A stretch of DNA of 64,000 nucleotides from Planctomycetia bacterium (GCA_005772955.1 SXID01000092.1:1-64000); one strand, 5' to 3'; positions 42,726 to 51,917 are shown, numbered from the stretch's first letter. Program-made: numbers and translations. Notes: generated by a model not told the origin, from the sequence alone.

Positions 42726-43554
42726 CGCGTACCTGCTTCCCTTCGGTTAACCACCGCACGACCCCGGCACGGTCGCCGGCCTCGAGCAGGGTTTGGAATT
42801 CTTGTAATCTTTGCGTGAACGTGGTCATCGCAGCGAGCACGCTGTCTTTGTTTGCGTCGAAGATCGCGGCCCACAACCTCGGGTCGCCCGCTGCGATGCG
42901 GGTCACGTCACGAAAGCCGCCGGCCGTGAGGTTGAGCCAGTCCGACTGCGTCACACCGGCCACCGCGGACGCGACCGCGTGCGGCAAGTGACTGGTGAAC
43001 GCAAGCACGCGATCGTGTTCGTCGGCGTTCATCAACACGACGCGTGAGCCGAGCGCCTCCCAGAACCGGCCGACCGCGAGCGTGCGTTCCCAGTTCGCGC
43101 CGAACGGACCCATGATTACCGCTACGACGCGATTCTGGAACAGGTCGGCGCAACTGAATTCCGAGCCAGACTTCTCAGACCCGGCCAGCGGGTGAGCCGG
43201 AACGTACTCCACGCCCGGAGGCAGATTCCCTCGAACCGCAGCGACGATCGCAGCCTTTGTACTGCCCGCATCGGTGAACAGCGTGCCCGGCTTCGCGTGC
43301 CGCGCCGCAGTCACGATCACCTCGGCAATCCGGTCCACTGGCGTACAGACGACGACCAAACCTGACCCGGCAACGCCTTCGGCCAGGTCCATGCGATAGT
43401 CGTCGATCGCAGCGAGTGCGAGAGCGTTCGCAAGAGCGTTCGGGTCGGCGTCCACGCCTATCACGCGGCCTGCGACCCCGCGCACACGTGCGGCAAGGCC
43501 GACCGAGCCGCCAATCAACCCGACACCGACGATTGTGATCTGGTCGAACAGCAT
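42709..43554 (-). CDS. tyrA: Prephenate/arogenate dehydrogenase
   Basis: A 281-aa protein with an N-terminal NAD-binding motif (ITIVGVGLIGGSVGLAAR), VVVCTPVDRIAEV, FTDAGSTKAAIVAAV and PAHPLAGSEKSG with the catalytic His, then SHLPHAVASAVA in the helical C-terminal domain. These fit TyrA, which oxidatively decarboxylates prephenate or arogenate for tyrosine synthesis. No ACT domain follows, so feedback inhibition by that route is not expected. The gene end overlaps the purL start by 17 nt, so the two are probably on one transcript. Confidence 0.92.
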   Translation of the reverse strand: MLFDQITIVGVGLIGGSVGLAARVRGVAGRVIGVDADPNALANALALAAIDDYRMDLAEGVAGSGLVVVCTPVDRIAEVIVTAARHAKPGTLFTDAGSTKAAIVAAVRGNLPPGVEYVPAHPLAGSEKSGSEFSCADLFQNRVVAVIMGPFGANWERTLAVGRFWEALGSRVVLMNADEHDRVLAFTSHLPHAVASAVAGVTQSDWLNLTAGGFRDVTRIAAGDPRLWAAIFDANKDSVLAAMTTFTQRLQEFQTLLEAGDRAGVVRWLTEGKQVRDALGT

Positions 43555-43717
43555 TCCGAGATTATAAGGATGTCGGCGCAGGTTTCTTCCGCCGCTTGCG
43601 TCTTCGCGGGTGTCTCACCCAGCGCGGCGCTCGCATAGCCGCAAGCGGCACATACGGCGCGCCGAATGGCGTCAGTGCCTGCTTGCGTTGTCAGGTGTGT
43701 TCCGAGATAACAGAAGC

Positions 43718-45100
43718 ATGACCCGCGCTGCCGTCTTCAATGCTGTGCTTCCTTCGCGCCGTGACTGGTTGCGCATTGGCGTTCCCGCCGCGCTCGCAAC
43801 CTGGGGCATGCCCGCGTTGGCCGCGACGCCCCAACCGGCGAGCAGCGGTTTCGGTCGGGCGAAGTCCGTGGTCGTGATCTTCACCAGCGGCGGGCAGAGT
43901 CAGCTCGACACCTGGGATCCGAAGCCGAACGCACCCGAAGAAATCCGCGGCGTGTTCCGCAGTATCCAGACGCGGAACACCGAACTGCGGGTCTGCGAAC
44001 ACTTGCCACTAATGGCCTCGCTCGCGGACCGCTTCGCGCTTCTGCGATCAATGACCCACGACGATCTCGACCACGGTTCCGCGTGCTATCTCGCGCTAAC
44101 CGGTCAGCATCACCCGCGGAAGTCGTCCAACCCACCGCCGCGACAGACCGATTTCCCCGCCCTCGGCGCGGTCCTCAAGCGTCTCAGTCCATCGAAAGAA
44201 TTCCCGCACACCGCGGTTCACGTGAACGGACCGCTGCTCGCGCCGAAGGAAGTTGCGCCGGGGCAGTACGGAGGGTTCCTCGGCCGCGCGTACGAACCGG
44301 CTGAACTCGGCAACGTCACCGACACAGACAAGTTGGTCGAGTCTCTCAATCTGCCTTCCGATGTGCCCGTGGACCGGCTTCATTCGCGCCAGGACTTGCT
44401 CGCCAGACTCGACCCGGGCACGAGCGCCGACCCACTCGCGCAGAAAGCGTTCGAGTTGGTGAACGCGCCACGCGTGCAAGCCGCGTTCGATCTCGACCGC
44501 GAAGCTGAAAAGCTCCGCGACCGCTACGGTCGACACCGCTCCGGGCAAGCGTGCTTGATGGCGCGTCGACTGGTGGAAGTGGGTGTTCCGTGGATCACGG
44601 TGTTCTTCAACCACGGCATTCGCGGGCAGGATGACTCCCCAGACGACACCGACGAATACGGCTGGGACACGCACAACGACATCTTCGATTCGCTGAAGTC
44701 GCACCTGCTCCCGCGATTCGATCACAGTGTTTCTGCGTTCCTCGAAGACATGGGCGTACGGGGGTTGCTCGCTACAACGCTTGTTGTCGTGATGGGCGAG
44801 TTCGGCCGCGCCCCGCTGGTCGCGTTGGAGAAGAACTTCGCCGGGCGCGGCTCGCCAGGTCGCAAGCACTGGGGCGCATGCTATACGGTGTTGCTCGCGG
44901 GCGCCGGCGTCGTGCCCGGTGCGCTCTACGGAAAGTCCGACCGGTTCGCGGCGTACCCAGCGGCTGAACCAACCACACCGGGCGACCTCGCGGCGACGAT
45001 GTTTCACGCGCTGGGTATCAGCCCCGACGCGCACTACACCGACGCCACCAACCGCCCGTACCGCGCAGTCGCCGGAAGCCCAGTCACGAAACTATTCTGA
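43718..45100 (+). CDS. DUF1501 planctomycete protein (second copy)
   Basis: A 460-aa protein with a Tat-like N-terminus (SRRDWLRIGVPAALATWG), FTSGGQSQLDTWDPKPNAP and VMGEFGRAPLV; HWGACYTVLLAGAGV is the family's C-terminal signature. It is clearly a paralogue of the DUF1501 protein at 28788. The track's ORF starts 36 codons upstream without similarity; the ATG at 43718 begins at the export signal. No DUF1549/DUF1553 partner is adjacent; a DUF1080 gene follows instead. The TGA stop merges into a solitary copy of the repeat found in the tandem array next to the other DUF1501 gene. Confidence 0.9.
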   Translation: MTRAAVFNAVLPSRRDWLRIGVPAALATWGMPALAATPQPASSGFGRAKSVVVIFTSGGQSQLDTWDPKPNAPEEIRGVFRSIQTRNTELRVCEHLPLMASLADRFALLRSMTHDDLDHGSACYLALTGQHHPRKSSNPPPRQTDFPALGAVLKRLSPSKEFPHTAVHVNGPLLAPKEVAPGQYGGFLGRAYEPAELGNVTDTDKLVESLNLPSDVPVDRLHSRQDLLARLDPGTSADPLAQKAFELVNAPRVQAAFDLDREAEKLRDRYGRHRSGQACLMARRLVEVGVPWITVFFNHGIRGQDDSPDDTDEYGWDTHNDIFDSLKSHLLPRFDHSVSAFLEDMGVRGLLATTLVVVMGEFGRAPLVALEKNFAGRGSPGRKHWGACYTVLLAGAGVVPGALYGKSDRFAAYPAAEPTTPGDLAATMFHALGISPDAHYTDATNRPYRAVAGSPVTKLF

Positions 45101-45130
45101 TCGTAGTCATCACACTCCGCGTGATGACCA
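45100..45130. repeat. Solitary copy of the CGTAGTCATCACGCTCCGCG repeat arm
   Basis: ATCGTAGTCATCACACTCCG followed by CGTGATGACCA matches the arm of the 132-bp array unit at 30216 with one internal change. It begins at the last base of the DUF1501 stop codon and lies between that gene and the DUF1080 gene. It contains its own short palindrome (TCATCAC..GTGATGA). Confidence 0.8.
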
Positions 45131-45158
45131 CACGGAAGACCAAATCCAAGAAGTCACC

Positions 45159-45821
45159 ATGCGCACCCTGCTCTGTCTCACCACGTTCACGTTCACTTCC
45201 TCCGCAATCGCAGCCGACAAGGGCTTCACGCCATTGTTCGACGGAAAAACGCTCGACGGATGGACGTTCATTGTGAAACCGGACAAGGACGGAAAGAAGG
45301 TGGACCCAATGGACACATGGAGCGTCACCGAGGGCTACATTCGCTGTACCGGCAAACCGAACGGCTGCATGGTCACGAAGAGCGAGCACGCCGACTATGT
45401 GCTGAAACTGAAGTGGCGTTTTCCAGCGAACACCGCCGGCGGCAACACCGGGGTTCTACTACACGTTCAGGATGAGAAGTACTGGCCGACATCGATCGAG
45501 GCGCAACTGTTGACCGGCCGCGCGGGAGACATCCTGCTCACCAACCCGCCAGACGCGAAACTCGAAGCGGACAAGGCGCGCCAAGACCCGAAGTTGGAAC
45601 GTCGCTTTTTCCGCATCGAGACGAAGGAGCCGGCCGAGAAGAAGTTGGGCGAGTGGAACGAACTTGAAGTGACGTGCAAAGGCGGCGCCATCGTCCTTGT
45701 CGTGAACGGTCAGAAAGTGAACGAGGGCAAAAACGGGAACCTTACGAAAGGGCGCATCGCCCTCCAATCAGAGGGCGCGGAGGTTCACTTCAAAGATGTA
45801 GTATTGCAAGAACTGAAGTGA
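45159..45821 (+). CDS. DUF1080 (3-keto-disaccharide hydrolase-like) secreted protein
   Basis: A 220-aa protein with a signal peptide (MRTLLCLTTFTFTSSAIAA) and one DUF1080 domain: GFTPLFDGKTLDGWTF, DYVLKLKWRFPANTAGGNTG, EWNELEVTCKGG, GRIALQSEGAEVHFKDV. The fold is a concanavalin-like beta sandwich; some members hydrolyse 3-keto-glycosides, but many planctomycete members are uncharacterised. The ORF track begins inside the DUF1501 gene; the ATG at 45159 at the signal peptide is the right start. It probably forms a unit with the DUF1501 gene 58 nt upstream. Confidence 0.9.
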   Translation: MRTLLCLTTFTFTSSAIAADKGFTPLFDGKTLDGWTFIVKPDKDGKKVDPMDTWSVTEGYIRCTGKPNGCMVTKSEHADYVLKLKWRFPANTAGGNTGVLLHVQDEKYWPTSIEAQLLTGRAGDILLTNPPDAKLEADKARQDPKLERRFFRIETKEPAEKKLGEWNELEVTCKGGAIVLVVNGQKVNEGKNGNLTKGRIALQSEGAEVHFKDVVLQELK

Positions 45822-45885
45822 GTACCTGCGACATTCCAGCGCAGTTTAGTGTTGGGCCCTGCGGGACCAACCGGTTCTGGGCGTA

Positions 45886-46959
45886 TCACACCAGCGCGAT
45901 GGTGTGGTTACTCAATTGCTCGCTGCCCTGCTCTGTGACGAGATAGTTGTGCTCTATGCGGAGGCCACCGACACCGTCCACGTAGAGACCCGGCTCGAGC
46001 GTGACCACGTCGCCCGCGACCAGTGTTTCGCTCGAATTGCGCACGATGTACGGCGGTTCCGGGTGCGAGATCCCCAGCCCATGCCCGCCGTGCGTGGTGA
46101 AGTAGTCGGCCATGTCCCCGAACGCAGTGCGCATCGCATCGTAAACGTGCTGACATGTCACGCCGGCCTTCAGCGCCTTCGCACCGGCCGCAAGCGCACC
46201 CAGGCTCAGATCCATCAACCTCTGTTGAGCGGTTGTCGGTTTCCCGCCGACGCAAATCGTGTTGGTGAAGTCGCTACGGTAGCCCTGAACGATCACCGAG
46301 TAGTCGAGGATGAAGAACTCGCCAACTTCGAGTTTGTGCGGGGTCGGAGGGCCGCCGCGTTTCTTGCCGCCCGGCGAGACGGTGAAGTCGCCGTACACAA
46401 CCGCCCAGTGGCCAAGCGCCGCGAACACCGCGTTCGCGACTCCAGCGTACACCTCCAACTCGGTCATGCCGGGCTTGATGTTCACGCGGCCCCAAGCGTG
46501 CCCGGCATCGCACGCCTTCATGCACGTCTTGAGTTGCGCGACTTCGTCAGGATCTTTCCGTCGGCGCATGTCGGTGGTGATATCGATGATCTTCGGCGCG
46601 AGTTTGTCCGCGAGTCCGTCGTGTATACGCCCGCCGTTGGCTTCGACCGCGGGTCGAAGGATTAGCCGTCGCGGGGCGAGCGCAGCCTCCTGCCCGCTGT
46701 ACCACGGCAGCGGTTTCCGCTCATCAACGTGAGCAAGTTCGACGCTCTTGGGAAGTTTGCTATCGTGGAGGAGCGTGGCGTGCCCGTCTTCGCGGATCAC
46801 AAGTAGTCCGCCGAAGTCGGCCGACATGCTCACGCCGTCGACGTGGAAGTTCGCGAAGTACCGCAGGTGCAGCGGGTCCGCGAGCACGACAGAGTGTCCC
46901 GGCTTGAGTCGCTCAAGCAATCGCAGGCGTCGCGTTTTACAGCCTTCAGCGGTGAGCAT
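45886..46959 (-). CDS. M24 metallopeptidase, Xaa-Pro aminopeptidase-like
   Basis: A 357-aa protein with a creatinase-like N-terminal domain and a pita-bread catalytic domain. The five metal ligands are visible: two Asp in FILDYSVIVQGYRSDFTNT, His in THGGHGLGISHPEPP, and two Glu in VTLEPGLYVDGVGGLRIEHN. It probably removes N-terminal residues ahead of proline, in the cytoplasm. The ATG follows AGAGGA. It starts 9 nt after the LURP-one-like gene stop, on the same strand, so they are likely co-transcribed and divergent from menG. Confidence 0.9.
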   Translation of the reverse strand: MLTAEGCKTRRLRLLERLKPGHSVVLADPLHLRYFANFHVDGVSMSADFGGLLVIREDGHATLLHDSKLPKSVELAHVDERKPLPWYSGQEAALAPRRLILRPAVEANGGRIHDGLADKLAPKIIDITTDMRRRKDPDEVAQLKTCMKACDAGHAWGRVNIKPGMTELEVYAGVANAVFAALGHWAVVYGDFTVSPGGKKRGGPPTPHKLEVGEFFILDYSVIVQGYRSDFTNTICVGGKPTTAQQRLMDLSLGALAAGAKALKAGVTCQHVYDAMRTAFGDMADYFTTHGGHGLGISHPEPPYIVRNSSETLVAGDVVTLEPGLYVDGVGGLRIEHNYLVTEQGSEQLSNHTIALV

Positions 46960-46968
46960 GTTGTCCTC

Positions 46969-47643
46969 TTATTCTCCGAGCAGGTCCGAACCCACCCCCC
47001 GCGACTCCGACTTGTAGATGACGTCCACCGCGAGCGTCGCGGCCAGCAGGAGCATCTTCGCAAGCGGTTGCTCAGCGAGTTCCGGGTTCACTTTCAGGAA
47101 GTAGTTATCGGACGAAAAGAACAACTCCTTCGCCAGCCCCGCGAGGCCGCCGAGTTTCTTCGACACCTCGCCGAGTTCCACTTTCCCGTCTTCCGTGAGG
47201 AACTTGTATTTGAACCCGAACATCTTGCCCTTCACGTGGGCGAAGTACTTCTCGTCCTTATCGTAGACGTGGAACCCGCCGCTGATCGTGAAGAACTTGC
47301 TCTTAAAGGAGCCTATGAGTTGCCCCTGCGCATCCCGCACTTCGACCCGTGACCGGAACAAGTACCAGCCGCGACTGAGTGTGAACACGAGTGAATCGTC
47401 GGGTTTCTCCCGCACTTCCACCAGGGTCGGGAAGAACTGCTTGCTGGCCACCCACCGCAGTACCTTCGTCAACCCACCAAGGTTCTCGATCGCGGTGCCG
47501 ACGAGGTCACCGGTCTCGCCGTTCTTGATTTCGTAGCTCTGGACCGACGACAGGATCTTCTTGTGCTCGGTAATCGCGAACGTGTTGCACTCCAACACGA
47601 GGTGTACTCCGGGGCGGGGGCAGTTATGCGACGGGCCGGGCAA
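46969..47643 (-). CDS. LURP-one-related/phospholipid scramblase-like protein
   Basis: A protein of about 210-224 aa with the beta-barrel pattern of the LOR/scramblase family: ITEHKKILSSVQSYEIKNG, WYLFRSRVEVRDAQGQLIGSF, FTISGGFHVYDKD and LFFSSDNYFLKVNPE, with a helical hydrophobic end (AKMLLLAATLAVDVIYKS). The start is unclear: the ORF opens at 47643, but a GTG at 47598 sits closer to the conserved part. The bacterial role is unknown; lipid or DNA binding has been proposed for relatives. It shares a short divergent region with menG. Confidence 0.75.
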   Translation of the reverse strand: MPGPSHNCPRPGVHLVLECNTFAITEHKKILSSVQSYEIKNGETGDLVGTAIENLGGLTKVLRWVASKQFFPTLVEVREKPDDSLVFTLSRGWYLFRSRVEVRDAQGQLIGSFKSKFFTISGGFHVYDKDEKYFAHVKGKMFGFKYKFLTEDGKVELGEVSKKLGGLAGLAKELFFSSDNYFLKVNPELAEQPLAKMLLLAATLAVDVIYKSESRGVGSDLLGE

Positions 47644-47698
47644 CGGTTGAAGTTATACACCAGCGCACAACCGGCTACCACCGTTTCGAGATCACCGC

Positions 47699-48433
47699 GT
47701 GTCTTCACAACTGCTCGACAAACGCGAAGTCCGCATCCGCCGCATGTTCGGCCAAATCGCGCCATGGTACGACTTCCTCAACCACTTGTTGAGTCTCAAC
47801 ATCGACAAGCGGTGGCGTGACCGCACCGCGCGGCTCGTTCCACCGGGCCCTGCGGCCCTCGGACCAATCCTCGACCTCTGCACCGGCACCGGCGACCTCG
47901 CTCTCACTTACGACCGAGACGCGAAAGGCTCCGTCCCGGTGATCGGTGCCGACTTCTCGCACGAAATGCTCGTACGCGCGATGAAGAAGGCCGAGTCCGC
48001 CGGGGCGGGCGCCCGCGTGCGGTTCGTAGAAGCTGACGCACAAGCGCTGCCGTTTGCCGACGACACGTTCCAACTCGTGACCAACGCCTTTGGCCTTCGC
48101 AACGTGACCGACACCGACAAGGGGTTAGCAGAAATGATCCGCGTCACGCGACCCGGCGGGCGCGTCGCAGTGCTGGAGTTCTCGAAGCCGCGAAACCCGG
48201 TCCTGGGCCGGTTGTATGGCTGGTATTTCCGCTATCTTCTTCCGCTGGTGGGGCAACTGATCTCGCGGAGCCGCGAGAGCGCCTATCGCTATCTCCCCGC
48301 GAGCGTGCTGAAGTTCCCCGATTATGAGGCGTTGGCAGACAAAATGCGTGCGGCGGGGTTGGACGAGGTAAAGTACCTGCCGTTCACCTTCGGGGTCGCG
48401 ACTCTGTATGTTGGTGTGAAGCCGGGCGGCTGA
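47699..48433 (+). CDS. menG: Demethylmenaquinone methyltransferase (MenG/UbiE)
   Basis: A 244-aa SAM-dependent methyltransferase with GTG start. MFGQIAPWYDFLNHLLSLNIDKRWR is the UbiE/MenG signature, followed by the SAM site LDLCTGTGDLALTY and VTNAFGLRNVTDTDKGLAEM; TRPGGRVAVLEFSKP completes the second signature. It methylates demethylmenaquinone in the last step of menaquinone synthesis. hemE follows 39 nt downstream, so respiratory cofactor genes are grouped. The stop codon runs into a repeat element. Confidence 0.94.
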   Translation: MSSQLLDKREVRIRRMFGQIAPWYDFLNHLLSLNIDKRWRDRTARLVPPGPAALGPILDLCTGTGDLALTYDRDAKGSVPVIGADFSHEMLVRAMKKAESAGAGARVRFVEADAQALPFADDTFQLVTNAFGLRNVTDTDKGLAEMIRVTRPGGRVAVLEFSKPRNPVLGRLYGWYFRYLLPLVGQLISRSRESAYRYLPASVLKFPDYEALADKMRAAGLDEVKYLPFTFGVATLYVGVKPGG

Positions 48434-48464
48434 CGCTCGCCTCCGGCTTGCGGCTAACCGACAG
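48433..48464. repeat. GGCTTGCGGCTA-type repeat, half copy after menG
   Basis: ACGCTCGCCTCCGGCTTGCG followed by GCTAACCGACAG begins at the last base of the menG stop and nearly fills the gap before hemE. It matches the right side of the element at 33501 and the right arm of the hairpin at 53321, but here no paired left arm is present. Confidence 0.75.
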
Positions 48465-48472
48465 AGTCTCCG

Positions 48473-49489
48473 ATGCCCGATGCATTTCATGAGAAGCACT
48501 TGCTGATCCGCGCGGCGCGCGGGGAGCGTGTCGAACGTGCCCCAGTGTGGGCCATGCGCCAGGCGGGCCGCTGGGATCCGGAGTTCCGCGCGATCCGCGC
48601 CGGGATGTCGTTCTTCGAGTTCTCTGAGAACGTCGAAGCCGCGACCCTCGCGTCTCTGTGTCCGCGGCGATTCGGGGTGGACGCGATCATTCTCTTCTAC
48701 GACATCACCACGCTCCCGCTCGCGATGGGGCTGCCGTTCGAGCTGAAGACCGGCGCAGGGCCTGTCCCGGATCGGCCGATCCGCACGCTCGCGGACCTTG
48801 ACCGGTTGAACCCAACCCCCGCGCCCGATTCCTACGCGCACATCCGCCAACTCCTGAATCGCGTGAAGGAAGAACTGCGCGGCGACCTGCCGGTGTTGGT
48901 GTTCGCGGGGGCACCGTTCACGGTGGCGACGTACTGCATCGGGACCGGCAAGAACGTGGACGCAACCCGGCAGTTCGCCGCCGAAGAACCGACCGTGTGG
49001 AACGGGTTGCTCGAACGGCTCTCAGGAGCCACGGTCGGATTCCTTCGCACGCTGATCGACGACGGCGCGGACGCCTACCAACTCTTCGACTCCTGGGCCG
49101 GTGCTCTCACGCCAACGGAATACGATGCCTGGGCGCAGCCGTATCACGCGAGCATCCTCGCGGGCGCGACCGGCGTGCCGCGCATCCTGTTCGTGAAGGA
49201 AGGCCCGTACCTGGAGCGGATGTGCAACTCGGGCGCGGAGGTCATCAGTTTGGGGAGCATCCACGACCTCGCAGCCGCGCGCCACAAGTACCCGCACCTC
49301 AGCTTTCAAGGCAATGTTGATGAGGAGATCGTTCGGGGCGGTACGCCAGCGCAGGTGCGAGTCGCGGTGAAGGCGTGTCTCCACGCTGGCGGCGGTGAGC
49401 GCCACATCGTGAACCTGAACCACGGTGTCGATAAGGGCACGCCGGTCGCGAATTTTGAGGCGTATATCAGTGCCGCGAAAGGGGAGTGA
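48473..49489 (+). CDS. hemE: Uroporphyrinogen decarboxylase
   Basis: A 338-aa protein matching HemE in full. RAPVWAMRQAGRWDPEFRAI has the substrate-binding Arg residues, FGVDAIILFYDITTLPLAMG has the catalytic Asp region, and LVFAGAPFTVATYCI, YQLFDSWAGALTP and FQGNVDEEIV continue the family pattern; NLNHGVDKGTPV is the C-terminal signature. It decarboxylates four acetate side chains of uroporphyrinogen III to give coproporphyrinogen III. Common HemE reads RQAGRYLPEY; here it is RQAGRWDPEF, a small variation. It follows menG in the same direction. Confidence 0.95.
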   Translation: MPDAFHEKHLLIRAARGERVERAPVWAMRQAGRWDPEFRAIRAGMSFFEFSENVEAATLASLCPRRFGVDAIILFYDITTLPLAMGLPFELKTGAGPVPDRPIRTLADLDRLNPTPAPDSYAHIRQLLNRVKEELRGDLPVLVFAGAPFTVATYCIGTGKNVDATRQFAAEEPTVWNGLLERLSGATVGFLRTLIDDGADAYQLFDSWAGALTPTEYDAWAQPYHASILAGATGVPRILFVKEGPYLERMCNSGAEVISLGSIHDLAAARHKYPHLSFQGNVDEEIVRGGTPAQVRVAVKACLHAGGGERHIVNLNHGVDKGTPVANFEAYISAAKGE

Positions 49490-49558
49490 CCCGCGAACGC
49501 TGGCTTTCGTACACCACGCCGGTTACAACGGACTCATCCTTCTGCCTGGAGGCGGTCC

Positions 49559-51088
49559 ATGCGATTCGCCGGTCTGTCTCTCCTCGTGCTGTTCGTCGTC
49601 GCGCTCGCGCTGCCCGCACAGGAGCCGACCAAGAACGACCTGCTGTTCGCAATCGAGAAGCAACTCCAGGCGGTACACGAATCCGCTGGCCCGAGCGTCG
49701 GGTGCGTGGTCGTGTCGCGTAGCGAGCAGTACCCGAAACCGGTCAGAGCTAGCGATGTGCCCGGCACGCTCGGCGTCTTCGACCCAGTGCAGTTCCTCAA
49801 GAACAACCCGCGAGCGAAGCCACTGCTCGCAGTCTCCCTCGACCTCTCAAGAACAGAGAACATCCCCGACCACGGGTTCGCGTGTGGTGTGGTTATCGAC
49901 GAAAAGGGATTGGTTCTCACTCCCTACCACGTCATCGAAGGTGCGACCAAGATTTACGTTCACCTTCCGGGCCGCGTCGGTTCCTACGCGGACATCCACG
50001 CCGCCGACGCTCGCACCGACCTCGCCGTGCTGCGACTCAGCACCCCGCCGGCGGGGTTGAAGGCGATCAAGTTCGCGGACGTGCGACTCGACGAGCGCGG
50101 CACACGCCGCGCCACGGTTACCGTTGGCAAACTCGTCGTTTTGGTGGCGAATGCGTACGCATCGAACTTCCCGGTCGACAAGCCGAGTGCGTCCCTGGGC
50201 AGTGTGACCAATGTGCGCCACCACCTCACAACCAAGGGCCGCGAGAATCTGCCGAGGCTCAACAGTTACTACGATTTTGGTCCGTTCCTGGAACACGAAG
50301 CGAAACTGAACACTGGCATCAGCGGAGCTGCGCTCCTCAACCTCGATGGTGAGATGATTGGGCTGACCACAACCGCGCCTATCCTGGGTTTGGGGGAGAA
50401 GACGCCCGAGTACGCGTTGCCGATAACCGAACCCGTTCTCCGGATGATCCACGTTCTGCGTCGTGGCGAGGAATTCGAGGGCGGCGCACTCGGAGTCGCG
50501 CTGGACAAGGATTCGGTGGTCATCAGCGGTGTCCTCCCGCTCGGACCGGCAGCGAAAGCCGGCCTCCGCCGCAACGACACGATCACCCACGTCAACGGCG
50601 CACCGGTGACTAGGTACGAAGAACTTCTCGGTCACATTGGGCCGGCGATCGCCGGCACAAAAGTAACACTAACCGTCCGGGGTGTCCAGAACCGCGGCGA
50701 CATCGTCCTCACGCTCGGTAAGTGGCAGCATGACCGCCCGGTAATCGCGTCAGTCCGCCCGGCCCCGGTGTTCGGCTTGCGCGTCGATCACGACAGCATC
50801 CTCGCTCAGCGTGTTGGCGACAACGCCCAGGCTATTCTGGAGAACACGGTCAAAGGCATTCCCGAAGGCGTGTCTGTGCGCGAGGTCGCCAACGATTCGC
50901 CAGCCGCGACCGCGTTCAAGAAGGTCGGTGACCGGCCTGAGCGCTGGCTGATCACGCACGTCAACGGAGACACTGTCACCACCCCAACCGAGTTCTATGC
51001 CGCCACGAAGGGGCAAAAGGCAATCAAGTTGACCGTCATCGACCCGACCGAAGCAATGCGCCCACAGCGAGAGGTGAGTTTCCCATGA
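49559..51088 (+). CDS. Secreted trypsin-like protease with PDZ domain, modified active site
   Basis: A 509-aa DegP-like protein with a signal peptide (MRFAGLSLLVLFVVALALP). Active-site His is in LTPYHVIEGA and Asp in ARTDLAVLRL. The Ser region reads TGISGAALLNLDGEMIG where GNSGGP would be usual, so Ser is kept but the surrounding glycines are changed. A PDZ-like domain follows (VISGVLPLGPAAKAGLRRND) and a second PDZ-like unit may be at the C-terminus. It may be a protease of reduced activity or a chaperone. The stop overlaps the next start (ATGA). Confidence 0.82.
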   Translation: MRFAGLSLLVLFVVALALPAQEPTKNDLLFAIEKQLQAVHESAGPSVGCVVVSRSEQYPKPVRASDVPGTLGVFDPVQFLKNNPRAKPLLAVSLDLSRTENIPDHGFACGVVIDEKGLVLTPYHVIEGATKIYVHLPGRVGSYADIHAADARTDLAVLRLSTPPAGLKAIKFADVRLDERGTRRATVTVGKLVVLVANAYASNFPVDKPSASLGSVTNVRHHLTTKGRENLPRLNSYYDFGPFLEHEAKLNTGISGAALLNLDGEMIGLTTTAPILGLGEKTPEYALPITEPVLRMIHVLRRGEEFEGGALGVALDKDSVVISGVLPLGPAAKAGLRRNDTITHVNGAPVTRYEELLGHIGPAIAGTKVTLTVRGVQNRGDIVLTLGKWQHDRPVIASVRPAPVFGLRVDHDSILAQRVGDNAQAILENTVKGIPEGVSVREVANDSPAATAFKKVGDRPERWLITHVNGDTVTTPTEFYAATKGQKAIKLTVIDPTEAMRPQREVSFP

Positions 51089-51900
51089 AGTACGCCATCT
51101 GCAATGAGACGTTCGAGGGCTGGGACCACGCTCGCGTCTGTGCCAGCGTGGCGGAACTCGGCTACACCGGCCTCGAAATGGCCCCGTTCACGCTTGCCAA
51201 TCGCATCACGGAGGTGAGTGCCGCGCGCCGGACCGAACTGCGCCAGCAAGCGGAAGCAACCGGTGTGAAGATTATCGGTCTCCACTGGCTGCTCGCGAAG
51301 ACCGAAGGGTTCCACCTCACCTCGCCGGACGCCGCGACCCGCAAGCGAACCGGTGAGTACCTCGCGGAACTGTCGCACGCTGCGGCCGACATGGGGGGTG
51401 ACATCCTCGTACTCGGATCGCCGGTTCAGCGCAACCTCGCCGACGGCATGACCCGCGAACAGGGCGAAGCGAACGCGATCGACACGCTCAAGCATTGCTT
51501 ACCGGCGCTGGAACGTGATCGCGTATACCTTTGTCTTGAACCGCTCACACAGGCGGAAACAAACTTCATGACGAGCGCGGCGGAGGGCGTGAGCCTCGCG
51601 CGCAAGTTGGCACATCCGTTCGTGAAACTGCACCTCGACGTGAAGGCGATGTCGACGGAAACCGCGCCGACGCCAGACGTGATCCTCGCCAACCGGGAGT
51701 TCTTCCACCACTTCCACGCCAACGACCCGAACAAGCGCGGCCCAGGGTTCGGCGCGACCGACTTCAAACCGATCTTCCAGGCGCTGAAAGATGTGGCCTA
51801 CAACGGTTGGGTCTCAGTGGAGGTGTTCGACTACTCCCCCGACCCCGACACGATCGCTCGCGAGAGTATCCGCTACATGCGAGAATGCGCCGCGAAGTAA
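51085..51900 (+). CDS. Sugar phosphate isomerase/epimerase-like TIM barrel (cytoplasmic)
   Basis: A 271-aa xylose-isomerase-like barrel without an export signal. YICNEtype N-terminal strand (MKYAICNETFEGWDHARVC), IIGLHWLLAKTEG, VYLCLEPLTQAETNF, FVKLHLDVKAMS, FHHFHANDPNKRGPGFG and VSVEVFDYSPDP give the metal ligands of the fold. The start overlaps the stop of the PDZ protease gene by 4 nt, so the two are coupled, and a ceramidase-like gene follows 17 nt later. The substrate is unknown. Confidence 0.87.
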   Translation: MKYAICNETFEGWDHARVCASVAELGYTGLEMAPFTLANRITEVSAARRTELRQQAEATGVKIIGLHWLLAKTEGFHLTSPDAATRKRTGEYLAELSHAAADMGGDILVLGSPVQRNLADGMTREQGEANAIDTLKHCLPALERDRVYLCLEPLTQAETNFMTSAAEGVSLARKLAHPFVKLHLDVKAMSTETAPTPDVILANREFFHHFHANDPNKRGPGFGATDFKPIFQALKDVAYNGWVSVEVFDYSPDPDTIARESIRYMRECAAK

Positions 51901-51917
51901 TACGGAAGAGGTTTCCC

